Below are positions 17,040-24,738 of a stretch of DNA of 64,000 bases, one piece after another. The stretch covers positions 1 through 64,000 of the forward strand of contig NZ_QPIB01000038.1 of NCBI RefSeq assembly GCF_003671765.1. The letters are read 5' to 3'. Both the position numbers and the translations under genes were made by a program. The notes below the pieces were generated by a model, which was given only the letters and a program-made list of their open reading frames with translations, made no database searches and was not told the DNA's origin. This DNA is from Xenophilus sp. E41 (GTDB lineage Bacteria; Pseudomonadota; Gammaproteobacteria; Burkholderiales; Burkholderiaceae_C). Every line of letters starts with the position of its first letter. The stretch's first letter is position 1.

Positions 17040-17978
17040 ATGCCCGACCTGATCCTGCACCACTATGCCGCCTCGCCCTTTTCCGAGAAGACGCGCCTTC
17101 TGCTGGGCCACAAGAAGCTGGCCTGGAAGTCGGTCATCATCCCGGCCGTCATGCCCAAGCCCGACGTGGTGGCGCTGACCGGCGGCTACCGCCGCACGCC
17201 GGTGCTGCAGCTCGGGGCCGACATCTACTGCGACACCGCCCTCATCGCCGACGTGCTGGAGCATCTGCAGCCCGAACCGACGCTCTACCCGGAGCCGGAG
17301 AAGGGCCTGTCGCGCATCCTCGCGCAGTGGGCCGACAGCTCGCTCTTCTGGGCCGCGATGGCCTACAACCTGCAGCCCAAGGGCGCCGCGGAACTGTTCG
17401 CCACGCTGCCGCCCGAGGCCGCCAAGGCCTTCGGCGAGGACCGCGCGAAGATGAGCACCGGCAACATGGCCCGCCTGCGCCCCGGCGATGCGGCGGCGGC
17501 GTACAAGTCGTACCTGCGGCGCCTGTCGGACATGCTGGACGACAAGCCCTTCCTGCTGGGCGAAGTGCCCTGCATCGCCGACTTCTCGGCCTACCACCCG
17601 CTCTGGTACACCACTCGCATCCATGCGGTGAAGGGGATCCTCGAGCTCACGCCCGCGGTGGTCGACTGGATGGACCGCATGAAGGCCATCGGCCACGGCA
17701 GCTTCGAGAAGATCACCGCCGCCGATGCCATCGCCGAAGCCAAGGCGGCAACGCCCAAGACCGTGCTCACCGACAGCACCTTCCAGGACGAGCACGGCAT
17801 TCCGCTGGGCAGCGCCGTGACCATTCGCGCCGAGAGCTTCGGGCTGGAGGAAACGCCCGGCACGCTGGTCGCCGCCACCCGCACCCACTACACGCTGGCG
17901 CGCGAGAGCGAGGCCACCGGCGCGGTGCACGTGCACTTCCCGCGCATCGGCTACGTGCTCAAGGCGGTCGAGGGCTGA
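17040..17978 (+). CDS. Glutathione S-transferase family protein with C-terminal extension
   Basis: 312 residues from ATG 17040. An N-terminal thioredoxin-like GST domain (LILHHYAASPFSEKTRLLLGHKKLAWKSV; RRTPVLQLGADIYCDTALIADVL) and an all-helical domain reach about residue 235. The rest (DSTFQDEHGIPLGSAVTIRAESFG ... HVHFPRIGYVLKAVEG) is a beta-rich tail seen in some proteobacterial GSTs. It likely conjugates or reduces with glutathione. A second, decayed copy of the final 17 codons lies 560 bases downstream, beyond the next gene. Confidence 0.9.
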   Translation: MPDLILHHYAASPFSEKTRLLLGHKKLAWKSVIIPAVMPKPDVVALTGGYRRTPVLQLGADIYCDTALIADVLEHLQPEPTLYPEPEKGLSRILAQWADSSLFWAAMAYNLQPKGAAELFATLPPEAAKAFGEDRAKMSTGNMARLRPGDAAAAYKSYLRRLSDMLDDKPFLLGEVPCIADFSAYHPLWYTTRIHAVKGILELTPAVVDWMDRMKAIGHGSFEKITAADAIAEAKAATPKTVLTDSTFQDEHGIPLGSAVTIRAESFGLEETPGTLVAATRTHYTLARESEATGAVHVHFPRIGYVLKAVEG

Positions 17979-17988
17979 GCCGCGCCGC

Positions 17989-18411
17989 TCACTCGCTGTT
18001 GCGCAGCCGGCGCGCCATGGTGAACACCTTGTCCTTCACACGGTCGTAGTGCAGGAAGGTGCCGTCGAGCGTGCCGACATAGGCGTCGATGGACACGGAC
18101 TTCGCGACTTCGATGTCATCGTCGCTGAACACGTTGTATTCGCCCTTGAGCTTGCCGATCGAGTAGATCGGGTGCGTGTGGTAGTAGGCCATCGGAATGC
18201 TCCCCGGCGGGCAGCCGCAGTTGGGCGCCCGGTGGCCGACGTTGACCGTGGTGCGCTCGTACTGGGTGACGGGATCCTGCGCGTAGATCAGCCCTCCCAG
18301 GGAATAGAGCATGCCGCCGTATTCGATGCGGCTGTTCACCGAGGTCACGAGGATCTTGTCGAGGACGGCGAACGCGGCCTCGTCGAGGGATGTGAAGCGG
18401 GGTGCAGCCAT
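17989..18411 (-). CDS. Stand-alone JAMM-like (DUF4329-type) putative metalloprotein
   Basis: 140 residues from the ATG at 18411. The text AYYHTHPIYS (H78, H80) followed by FSDDD (S96, D99), with an upstream glutamate at E30 (RIEYGGMLYS), gives the order E...HxH...SxxD of JAMM/MPN+ zinc hydrolases. The spacing between HxH and S is longer than usual. Such domains remove ubiquitin-like tags, process peptides or act as toxin parts; in DUF4329 proteins they often end large secreted proteins, whereas here the domain is alone. No signal peptide is visible. It ends 10 bases from the convergent GST gene. Confidence 0.75.
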   Translation of the reverse strand: MAAPRFTSLDEAAFAVLDKILVTSVNSRIEYGGMLYSLGGLIYAQDPVTQYERTTVNVGHRAPNCGCPPGSIPMAYYHTHPIYSIGKLKGEYNVFSDDDIEVAKSVSIDAYVGTLDGTFLHYDRVKDKVFTMARRLRNSE

Positions 18412-18538
18412 GGGTGGGGGCGGACGTGTGCGGTGGAAATTCGGCGATTCTGGCGTTCGCGCCGCGGCCCGACCATCGGTCGAACGGACTGGCCGTGCGG
18501 CCAAGCGGCCGAGTTGGGGGCGCCCGGCGGTACCTGGC

Positions 18539-18589
18539 GTGCACCTGCATGTCCCCCGCACCGGCTGGGTGCCGAAGGCGCTCGAGGGC
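18539..18589 (+). pseudogene. Decayed copy of a glutathione S-transferase 3' end
   Basis: Read on the + strand these 17 codons give VHLHVPRTGWVPKALEG, matching VHVHFPRIGYVLKAVEG at the end of the intact GST (17040-17978); about 41 of 51 bases are identical. The stop codon that follows in the intact gene is CGA here. There is no upstream GST frame left. It lies in the 190-base gap between the JAMM-like gene and the alpha/beta hydrolase gene. Confidence 0.75.
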
Positions 18590-18602
18590 CGACGCCGGCC
18601 TG

Positions 18603-19418
18603 CTAGCGATTCGGGTCGAGGAACTCGCGAACCGCGAGCGCCACGCGTTCGGGTGCGGCCAGCGCCCCGATGTGCGGCACTCCCTCGAGCAGCACACGTT
18701 CCGCGCCCCGGAGGTGCTCGGCCAGTTCGAAGGTCGCTTCGGGCGGGATGAGCCGGTCGGCGGAGCCCGCCATCAGCAGCACCGGCGCCTGCAGCGCTGC
18801 CCAGTCCATCGCCGGGGGAGGCGACTGCATCATGGCGGCGCGCCGCTGTTTCTGCGCATCGTTGCGGCCCGTGCCTCGAAAGATGTCCATGGCCTCCGGA
18901 TGCGCCGCCAGGTAGGCGTCATGGAGGAAATAGGACGCGATGGCAGGAGCATGGGCCGCCGGGTCGGCACGCAGGCGCATCAGGTCGGCGAACACCGGGG
19001 CATTGAAGTCGGCGATCGCGCGGCCCACGCGCCAGGTGCTGCCGAGCACCAGGCGCTCCACTCGGTCCGGATGCCGCAGCGCCAGCACCTGGGCGATCTG
19101 ACCGCCGAAGGACGTGCCGTAGACGTGGGCGCGGGCCGTGGGCGATCCGCCGACGGCCTCGATCAGATCGGCCGCGTCGTCCGCGAGCGCTTCGAGGCCG
19201 TAGGGCGCGTCGCCGTTGGTGGTCCTGCCTGAATCGCGCTGGTCATAGGCCACCACCGTGAACCGAGGCGCAAGCAGCTCGACCAGTGCGTCGAACATGC
19301 CATGGTCGGCTTCGGCGCCATGGATCAGCAGCAGGAGCGGGCCGCTGCCTCCGCGGCGATAAAAGCTGCGCACCTCGCCTCGGCCGGCAAAGCCCTCGTC
19401 CGCATCCGGCGCGCTCAT
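18603..19418 (-). CDS. Alpha/beta hydrolase, last gene of the FAD-hydroxylase operon
   Basis: 271 residues. Typical fold motifs: LLLIHGAEADH (oxyanion region), YDQRDSGRT, nucleophile in VYGTSFGGQ (GxSxG variant GTSFG), the acid in MAGSADRLIP and the catalytic His in EGVPHIGAL. The start at 19418 overlaps the VOC gene stop (ATGA). Together with the aromatic hydroxylase and VOC protein it may cleave a ring-fission or ester product, as MhpC-like hydrolases do, but the substrate is unknown. Confidence 0.9.
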   Translation of the reverse strand: MSAPDADEGFAGRGEVRSFYRRGGSGPLLLLIHGAEADHGMFDALVELLAPRFTVVAYDQRDSGRTTNGDAPYGLEALADDAADLIEAVGGSPTARAHVYGTSFGGQIAQVLALRHPDRVERLVLGSTWRVGRAIADFNAPVFADLMRLRADPAAHAPAIASYFLHDAYLAAHPEAMDIFRGTGRNDAQKQRRAAMMQSPPPAMDWAALQAPVLLMAGSADRLIPPEATFELAEHLRGAERVLLEGVPHIGALAAPERVALAVREFLDPNR

Positions 19419-19831
19419 TCGGGCAACTCGAAGGTGAGTTCGATCTTCGCGCCCGCCGGGTCGCGCAGGAAGATCTGTTGCAGCGGCCAGCCCGGGACGG
19501 GCAGCTCCTCGAAGGGAATCGCCTGTTGCCGAAGCCATCGGCGCGTGTGCTCCAGCCCGGTCGCCCGCAGCGACACATGGTCGAAGCCGGGTCCCGGCGC
19601 GGCCGGCTCGCGCGGTGCGGTCTCGTCCAGGACCGCCGCCAGGTGCACGACGGCGGTCTCGCCGACGTAGAGCCAGTGTCCGTCGAAGGGAAAGTCCGGC
19701 CGAGGCCCGGTCGCCATGCCGAGCACCTCGCAGTAGAAGGCGCGCACGGCGTCGAGCGCGGCTGGCGCACAACGGATGGTGAAGTGGTGGAGGCCGAGCA
19801 GCGCGGGCCCGGTGGCGGGAGCGGCGCTCAC
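19415..19831 (-). CDS. VOC family protein (glyoxalase/bleomycin-resistance/extradiol dioxygenase fold)
   Basis: 138 residues from a GTG at 19831 that overlaps the hydroxylase stop (GTGA). LLGLHHFTIRCAP provides the first metal-site His; GPGFDHVSLRATG a second; and AKIELTFELPE a terminal Glu, as in metal-dependent VOC enzymes. Possible roles are ring-cleavage, isomerisation or resistance; the single-domain length suggests two per dimer. The upstream FAD hydroxylase and downstream hydrolase favour a catabolic step. Confidence 0.88.
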   Translation of the reverse strand: MSAAPATGPALLGLHHFTIRCAPAALDAVRAFYCEVLGMATGPRPDFPFDGHWLYVGETAVVHLAAVLDETAPREPAAPGPGFDHVSLRATGLEHTRRWLRQQAIPFEELPVPGWPLQQIFLRDPAGAKIELTFELPE

Positions 19832-21465
19832 GATGCGCGCGCCTTCCCGAGCACCTGTGCCATCACCGCCGTGAGTTCGGCCGCCGGGTCGTCGGGCGTC
19901 CAGGCGGCGCGGTAGCAGACATGGCCATCGGGCCGGACCAGGGCGGCGCCCCGCATGCCCATGCGGATGCCGCTGGCCGGGTCGATGCTGGGCAGCTGGC
20001 GAAAGTCGATCGGGACGCCCGCCGCGTCGGCGGCCCGTGCGGCGGCCGCCTCCCAGGCCTGTCCCAGCGGGCCGGCCACCAGCACGAAGCGGCGGTCGAA
20101 CCAGTCCAGCGTCGAATGCCTGCGCGCCGCGTCGAGCCACGCATGGGGAAAGCGCCCGCCGGGGCGGTCCGCAGGCTCGTACACGCGCGGGTTCAACGGC
20201 TTGGCCACGGTGCCGTCGGGCACGATCGCGGCGCTCTCGTAGCTGAAGCCCAGGGACTGGCCGATGCTGTGAAGGTGGTTGTCGGTGTCGGTGATCCAGA
20301 ACGCGCAGCGGTCCTCGTTGCCCGATTCGACGGCATCGGCCAGCAGATCGAAGCGCTTGCGGTTGAGGAAGCTGAAGTCTGCGTTCGACACCGCGACCGG
20401 GCGCCGCTCGGCCTCGTAGGTGTCCAGCAACGCGTCGGTCGCCCGGCCCTGCAGCACCAGCGCGAGCTTCCACACCAGGTTGTGCGCATCCTGCACCCCC
20501 GAATTGAGGCCGAAGCCGCCGGTCGGCGGGAAGCGGTGCGCCGCATCGCCCACCAGGAACGCGCGGCCACGCCGGAACTGGCGTGCCACCTGCCGGCTCA
20601 CGCGCCAGGTCGACCGGTTGATGATCTGCACGTCCAGGTCGGCGATGCCGGTGTGCGCCCGCGCGATCTCGATCACCTCCTGGTCGGTCCACGGGTGGTC
20701 GCGCTCGTCCTCGGTGTGGCCGATCTGGCTCACCGTGAGCCACCGGTCGCGGCCGTTGGTGTTGAGGATGGTGGCCGGCGGCACGGCCGGGTCGGTCGGC
20801 AGGATCCGGATCATCGCGGCCTGGCGCGCCACCGGCAGCCGCGACAGGTCGGCGCGCCAGTAGTCGTTGGCCATGATCGCGATGGTCGACGGGCCGTCGA
20901 ACTCGATTCCGAGCTGCCGCCGCACCGAACTGCCTGCGCCGTCGGCGGCCAGCAGGTAGCTGGCCCGCCACTGCTGCGTGGCACCGGTCTCGACATTGCG
21001 CGTGTCGACGATCACGCCCTCGTCCATCAGTTCGAAGCCGGTGCACTCGGTCGAGAACAGGATCCGCCCGTGCCGCGAATGGCGCGCGACGGCGTACAGC
21101 TCTTCCTCCACGGCGTCCTGCGCCACGAAGGACTTGCGCGCCGGCGTGTGGTGAGACACGTCGGGCTCGGGCATGGTGCGGCCGATCTCCCGGCCGGCCA
21201 TGCTCTCGACGAAGGCGAAGACGTCGGCGCCGTCGCCCAGTCCGCGTGCGCGCACCTGCTCCTCGATGCCCCAGAGCCGGAACAGCTCCATCGTGCGCGG
21301 CCAGCAGCCGCGCGACTTGGGATGGACGGTGGTCGACGGGCTGCGCTCGACGACGACGAAGGGGATCTCGAAGCGGTCCAGCAGCAGCGCCAGGGCCAGG
21401 CCCACGGGGCCGCCGCCGACCACGAAGACCGGAACGGATGAGGGGGAGTCAGTCGAGGAGGACAT
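19828..21465 (-). CDS. FAD-dependent aromatic hydroxylase (PheA/TfdB, MhpA-like)
   Basis: 545 residues. FAD-binding_3 family motifs: VFVVGGGPVGLALALLL (GxGxxG), LLAADGAGSSVRRQLGI (DG motif) and GDAAHRFPPTGGFGLNSGVQDAHNLVWKL (second FAD/ribityl site), with a C-terminal thioredoxin-like tail. Such enzymes hydroxylate phenolic rings with NAD(P)H and oxygen. An in-frame ATG at 21522, overlapping the Bug gene stop (TGATG), would add 19 residues and may be the coupled start; neither site has a clear ribosome-binding sequence. Confidence 0.92.
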   Translation of the reverse strand: MSSSTDSPSSVPVFVVGGGPVGLALALLLDRFEIPFVVVERSPSTTVHPKSRGCWPRTMELFRLWGIEEQVRARGLGDGADVFAFVESMAGREIGRTMPEPDVSHHTPARKSFVAQDAVEEELYAVARHSRHGRILFSTECTGFELMDEGVIVDTRNVETGATQQWRASYLLAADGAGSSVRRQLGIEFDGPSTIAIMANDYWRADLSRLPVARQAAMIRILPTDPAVPPATILNTNGRDRWLTVSQIGHTEDERDHPWTDQEVIEIARAHTGIADLDVQIINRSTWRVSRQVARQFRRGRAFLVGDAAHRFPPTGGFGLNSGVQDAHNLVWKLALVLQGRATDALLDTYEAERRPVAVSNADFSFLNRKRFDLLADAVESGNEDRCAFWITDTDNHLHSIGQSLGFSYESAAIVPDGTVAKPLNPRVYEPADRPGGRFPHAWLDAARRHSTLDWFDRRFVLVAGPLGQAWEAAAARAADAAGVPIDFRQLPSIDPASGIRMGMRGAALVRPDGHVCYRAAWTPDDPAAELTAVMAQVLGKARAS

Positions 21466-21521
21466 GGTGCTTGGTGAGTCGAGGAGGAATCGAGGAGAAG
21501 GAGAAGGGCGGAGAGCGGACA

Positions 21522-22523
21522 TCAATCGACCGAGATGCCCAGCGGCGTGAGGTCGCGCCGGTAGCGAGCCAGCTCTTCCTCGTTGAAGCGTGCGAACTGC
21601 GCCGGGGGCATGTTGACCACGGAGCCGACGTACTTCATGGCCGCGAGGTAGGAGGGCTGGCGCGACGCGGCCACCACCTCCGAATAGATCGCCTGCACCA
21701 GTGCGCCGGGCATGCCGGGGGGACCGTACAGCGCACTCCAGGCCGACAGCTCCGCGTTGCGGATGCCCAGTTCGGCCAGGGTGGGCACATCGGGCAGTTC
21801 CGGCACACGCTGTTCGTAACCCACCGCCAGGGCGCGCGCCTTGCCCTCCTGGATCATCGGCAGGCTCAGCAGCGTGCTGAACCAGGTGATGTCGACATGG
21901 CCGCCGAGGAAATCCTGCAGAGGCGAGCCCTTGTAGGGCACGTGCAGCAGGTCGATGCCTGCCGCCCGCGCGAACATGGCGCCGACCACGTGGGTCGGGT
22001 TGCCCGCCCCCCACGAGCCGTAGCTGATCGTGCCCGGCCTGGCCTTCGCCTCGCGAATGACGTCGGCCACGCTCTTGAAGCGCGAATCCGGGCGCACCAT
22101 CATCACGAAGCCGGGCGACACCTGCAGTTGCGTGATCGGCGTGAAGTCGCGCGTCACGTCGTAGGGCATCTTCGAATGCAGCACGGCGTTGGCCAGGTGT
22201 CCACCGGTGGTGAAGAGCAGCGTGGCGCCATCGGGCCTGGCACGCGCCACGTCGCCCGAGCCGATGACGCCCGAGGCGCCCGGCCGGTTGTCGACCACGT
22301 ACGTGCGCGAGGTGGTCTGGCGCAGCGCCTCCGCCAGCGCCCGGGCGATCCCGTCGACCGGGTTGCCCCCCGGAAACGGCACCACCAGGCGCACCACCTG
22401 CGGCGAGCTCTGCGCTCTCGCGGCCTGGCTTAGGATGGCCGACGCAGGCGCCAGCGCCAATGCCTTCAGCCATTGCCGCCGCTGGCGGCCGAGGGAATCG
22501 AATGTGCGATCGAACTGGGCCAT
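21522..22523 (-). CDS. Bug family tripartite tricarboxylate transporter-type solute-binding protein
   Basis: 333 residues with an N-terminal export signal (RRQWLKALALAPASAILSQ ARA), possibly Tat-type from the RRQWL start. Mature text VRLVVPFPGGNPVDGIARAL, DNRPGASGVIGSGDVARARPDG and LHVPYKGSPLQDFLGG are hallmark Bug motifs. It binds a carboxylated solute in the periplasm. No TctA/TctB membrane genes are close, as is usual in these bacteria. First gene of the operon; GGAG precedes the ATG. Its solute is probably the substrate of the hydroxylase that follows. Confidence 0.94.
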   Translation of the reverse strand: MAQFDRTFDSLGRQRRQWLKALALAPASAILSQAARAQSSPQVVRLVVPFPGGNPVDGIARALAEALRQTTSRTYVVDNRPGASGVIGSGDVARARPDGATLLFTTGGHLANAVLHSKMPYDVTRDFTPITQLQVSPGFVMMVRPDSRFKSVADVIREAKARPGTISYGSWGAGNPTHVVGAMFARAAGIDLLHVPYKGSPLQDFLGGHVDITWFSTLLSLPMIQEGKARALAVGYEQRVPELPDVPTLAELGIRNAELSAWSALYGPPGMPGALVQAIYSEVVAASRQPSYLAAMKYVGSVVNMPPAQFARFNEEELARYRRDLTPLGISVD

Positions 22524-22541
22524 GTTGTCTCCGTGACGCGC

Positions 22542-22601
22542 TTAACGCATAGATAATTGCTTTAATGGATCGCATTCTTAACGCAAAAACTACTGCATTA
22601 A
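22542..22601. promoter_or_regulatory. Two identical-geometry palindromic operators between Bug operon and TetR gene
   Basis: Site 1 (22542-22565) is TTAACGCA-N8-TGCTTTAA and site 2 (22578-22601) is TTAACGCA-N8-TGCATTAA. Both have 8-base arms and an 8-base spacer, and their centres are 36 bases apart. The segment is much more A+T-rich than its surroundings. They are the natural binding sites of the divergent TetR protein. Site 1 overlaps the first possible ATG of that gene and site 2 would lie inside it, which supports the later GTG start. Confidence 0.85.
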
Positions 22602-22624
22602 CTGGGACTAACCCGGAGGCCGCC

Positions 22625-23221
22625 GTGCCCGATCCGGTCGTGCCGCGTCGCCGCACGGGGGGTCGCAGCGCACGCGTACTCGAGGCGGTGGAACGCGCCG
22701 TGATCGACGAGCTCAAGGAGTTCGGCATCGAGGACTTCTCGATCCCGCGTGTGGCGAGCCGCGCGGGGATCAGCAGCTCGTCGCTCTACCGGCGCTGGGC
22801 GAACAAGGCGGCGCTGATCGCCTTCGCCGGCGGGCGCACGGCGCAGCAGGGCATTCCTTTCCCCGATTGCGGCTCGCTGCGCGACGACCTCGTGCGGGTC
22901 CTGGTCGAGGTGGCTGCGACCTTCGGCAACAGCAGCAGCCGGGCCATGATCGCCCTGGCGTTCAGCAGCAACGACTCGCCCGAGATCCAGCAGACGCAGG
23001 CGGCCTTCTGGCAGCAGCGCGTCGAGTTGCAGTGGCCGATGTTCGAGCGCGCCATCGCGCGGGGCGAGATCGACGCGCGCGTGGACACCGGCGCGGTGAT
23101 CGAGCGCGTGGTCGGGCCGCTCTACTTCCGTTACTTCGTGATGCGCCAGCCGGCGAGCCGGCGTTTCATGGAGGACCTGGTCGACGCGGTCTTGCAGACG
23201 CTGCCGCTGCGCAGCGCGTGA
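22625..23221 (+). CDS. TetR/AcrR family regulator of the divergent catabolic operon
   Basis: 198 residues from the GTG at 22625, which has GGAGG at 22615-22619. The helix-turn-helix is FSIPRVASRAGISSSSLYRRWANKAALI. The C-terminal half has the TetR_C fold with RVVGPLYFRYFVMRQP. An ATG at 22565 would add 20 residues, but that stretch is A+T-rich, holds both operators and lacks a ribosome-binding site. It probably represses both its own gene and the Bug-hydroxylase operon until an aromatic ligand binds. Confidence 0.88.
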   Translation: MPDPVVPRRRTGGRSARVLEAVERAVIDELKEFGIEDFSIPRVASRAGISSSSLYRRWANKAALIAFAGGRTAQQGIPFPDCGSLRDDLVRVLVEVAATFGNSSSRAMIALAFSSNDSPEIQQTQAAFWQQRVELQWPMFERAIARGEIDARVDTGAVIERVVGPLYFRYFVMRQPASRRFMEDLVDAVLQTLPLRSA

Positions 23222-23336
23222 GAGCTGGTGGCGCGGTCGCACGCCGGACAGACAGCGCGCCGCCTTCCCGTTCCAATCGCAGGCTCACCTTCCGGGCCGA
23301 GCGGCCCATGACGAGACAAGCGAAAGGCTCCCTTCC

Positions 23337-24248
23337 ATGATCCAGGACTTCCACGGCAAGACGGCAGTGCTCACCGGCGCCGGCTCCGGCTTCGGCCTCG
23401 AATGCGCACGCATCGGCGCCGCGCGCGGCATGAACCTCGTGCTGGTCGACGTGCAGCAGGACGCGCTGGACAAGGCCCGGGCCGAGATGGAAGCCGCTGG
23501 CGCGCAGGTGCTGGCGATGAAGGTCGACGTGTCGAGTGCCAAGGAGATGGAAGCGCTGGCCGCGGCCGTGAAGGAGCGCTTCGGCGCGCCGCATTTCGTC
23601 TTCAACAACGCGGGCGTCGGCGCCGGCGGCCTGGTGTGGGAGAACACCGTGGCCGACTGGGAATGGGTGCTCGGCGTCGACCTGTGGGGCGTGGTGCACG
23701 GCGTGCGCCTGTTCGTGCCCATGATGCTCGAGGCCGCCGCCAAGGACCCGTCGTACCGCGGCCACGTGACCAACACCGCCAGCATGGCCGGGCTGCTCAC
23801 GCCGCCCAACATGGGCATCTACAACGCCGCCAAGGCGGCGGTGGTGAGCCTGACCGAGACCATGTACCAGGACCTGAAGCTGGTGACCGACCAGATCGGC
23901 GCCAGCCTGCTGTGCCCGTACTTCGTGCCCACCGGCATCACCAGCAGCGAGCGCAACCGCCCCAACGCGCCCAAGGAAACCGAGCTCACCAAGAGCCAGC
24001 TCATCGGCCAGGCCATGAGCAACAAGGCGGTGAGCAGCGGCAAGATCACGGCCGGCGAAGTCGCGCACAAGGTGTTCAAGGCCATCAGCGACAACCAGTT
24101 CTACGTCTTCAGCCACGAAAGCCCGAAGGCCCTGGGCAACATCACCAGCCGCATGGAGAACATCGTGGCGATGAAGAACCCGGCCGACCCGTTCCTGGAA
24201 GCGCCCGCCATCGGCGCCAAGCTGCGCGAGCAGCTGCGCGCGGCTTGA
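23337..24248 (+). CDS. SDR family NAD(P)-dependent oxidoreductase
   Basis: 303 residues. TGAGSGFGLE (cofactor), FNNAGVG, catalytic Ser in NTASMAG, and YNAAK are all in place; the 45-residue tail after the Rossmann fold is longer than in FabG. The ATG follows AAGGCTCCCTTCC, a weak site. The SRPBCC gene starts 17 bases after its stop, so they are probably co-transcribed. The substrate is not predictable. Confidence 0.92.
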   Translation: MIQDFHGKTAVLTGAGSGFGLECARIGAARGMNLVLVDVQQDALDKARAEMEAAGAQVLAMKVDVSSAKEMEALAAAVKERFGAPHFVFNNAGVGAGGLVWENTVADWEWVLGVDLWGVVHGVRLFVPMMLEAAAKDPSYRGHVTNTASMAGLLTPPNMGIYNAAKAAVVSLTETMYQDLKLVTDQIGASLLCPYFVPTGITSSERNRPNAPKETELTKSQLIGQAMSNKAVSSGKITAGEVAHKVFKAISDNQFYVFSHESPKALGNITSRMENIVAMKNPADPFLEAPAIGAKLREQLRAA

Positions 24249-24264
24249 AGCCGGCGAGGGCGCC

Positions 24265-24684
24265 ATGGCCACGCTGCGCCACGAATTCGTCGTCGACGCC
24301 GCGCCTGCGCTCGTGTGGGACGCGCTGCGCGACTTCGGCGCCGTGCACACGCGCCTGGCGCCGGGCTTCGTCACGGCCTGCGAAATGGAGCAGGGCGGCG
24401 AGGTGCGGCACATCACTTTCGCCAACGGCTACGACGTGCGCGAGCGCCTGGTCGGCATCGACGAGCAGGCGCGCCGCCTGGCCTACACCGTGGTGGGCGG
24501 CAAGGCGGCGCACCACCATGCCAGCGCGCAGGTGCTGGCCGAACCCGACGGGCGCACGAGATTCGTGTGGATCACCGACGTGTTGCCGCACGAGGCCGGC
24601 GGTCCCATCGGCGCCATGATGGCGCTTGGCGCAGCGGCCATGACGAAAGCGCTCGGCGCGCTGGGCCCGGTCAGACAGCCGTAG
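24265..24684 (+). CDS. SRPBCC family protein (START-like lipid/aromatic-binding fold)
   Basis: 139 residues. The pattern ATLRHEFVVDAAPALVWDALRDFGAVHTRLAPGF is the polyketide cyclase/dehydrase-type SRPBCC opening, with ITFANGYDVRERLVGID in the middle and a long C-terminal helix at GAMMALGAAAMTKALGAL. It binds a hydrophobic ligand in a deep cavity. It is probably in an operon with the preceding SDR; any joint reaction is unknown. Confidence 0.85.
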   Translation: MATLRHEFVVDAAPALVWDALRDFGAVHTRLAPGFVTACEMEQGGEVRHITFANGYDVRERLVGIDEQARRLAYTVVGGKAAHHHASAQVLAEPDGRTRFVWITDVLPHEAGGPIGAMMALGAAAMTKALGALGPVRQP

Positions 24685-24738
24685 CCTGAGCGGGGCACAC
24701 TCGCGGGGCGGCGAGATGGCCGCCAGCCCACGCTCCGC

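Noticed and set aside
22565-22624. ATG start at 22565 for the TetR gene
   Set aside because: The 20 extra codons are A+T-rich, contain two operator palindromes and lack a ribosome-binding site; the GTG at 22625 has GGAGG.
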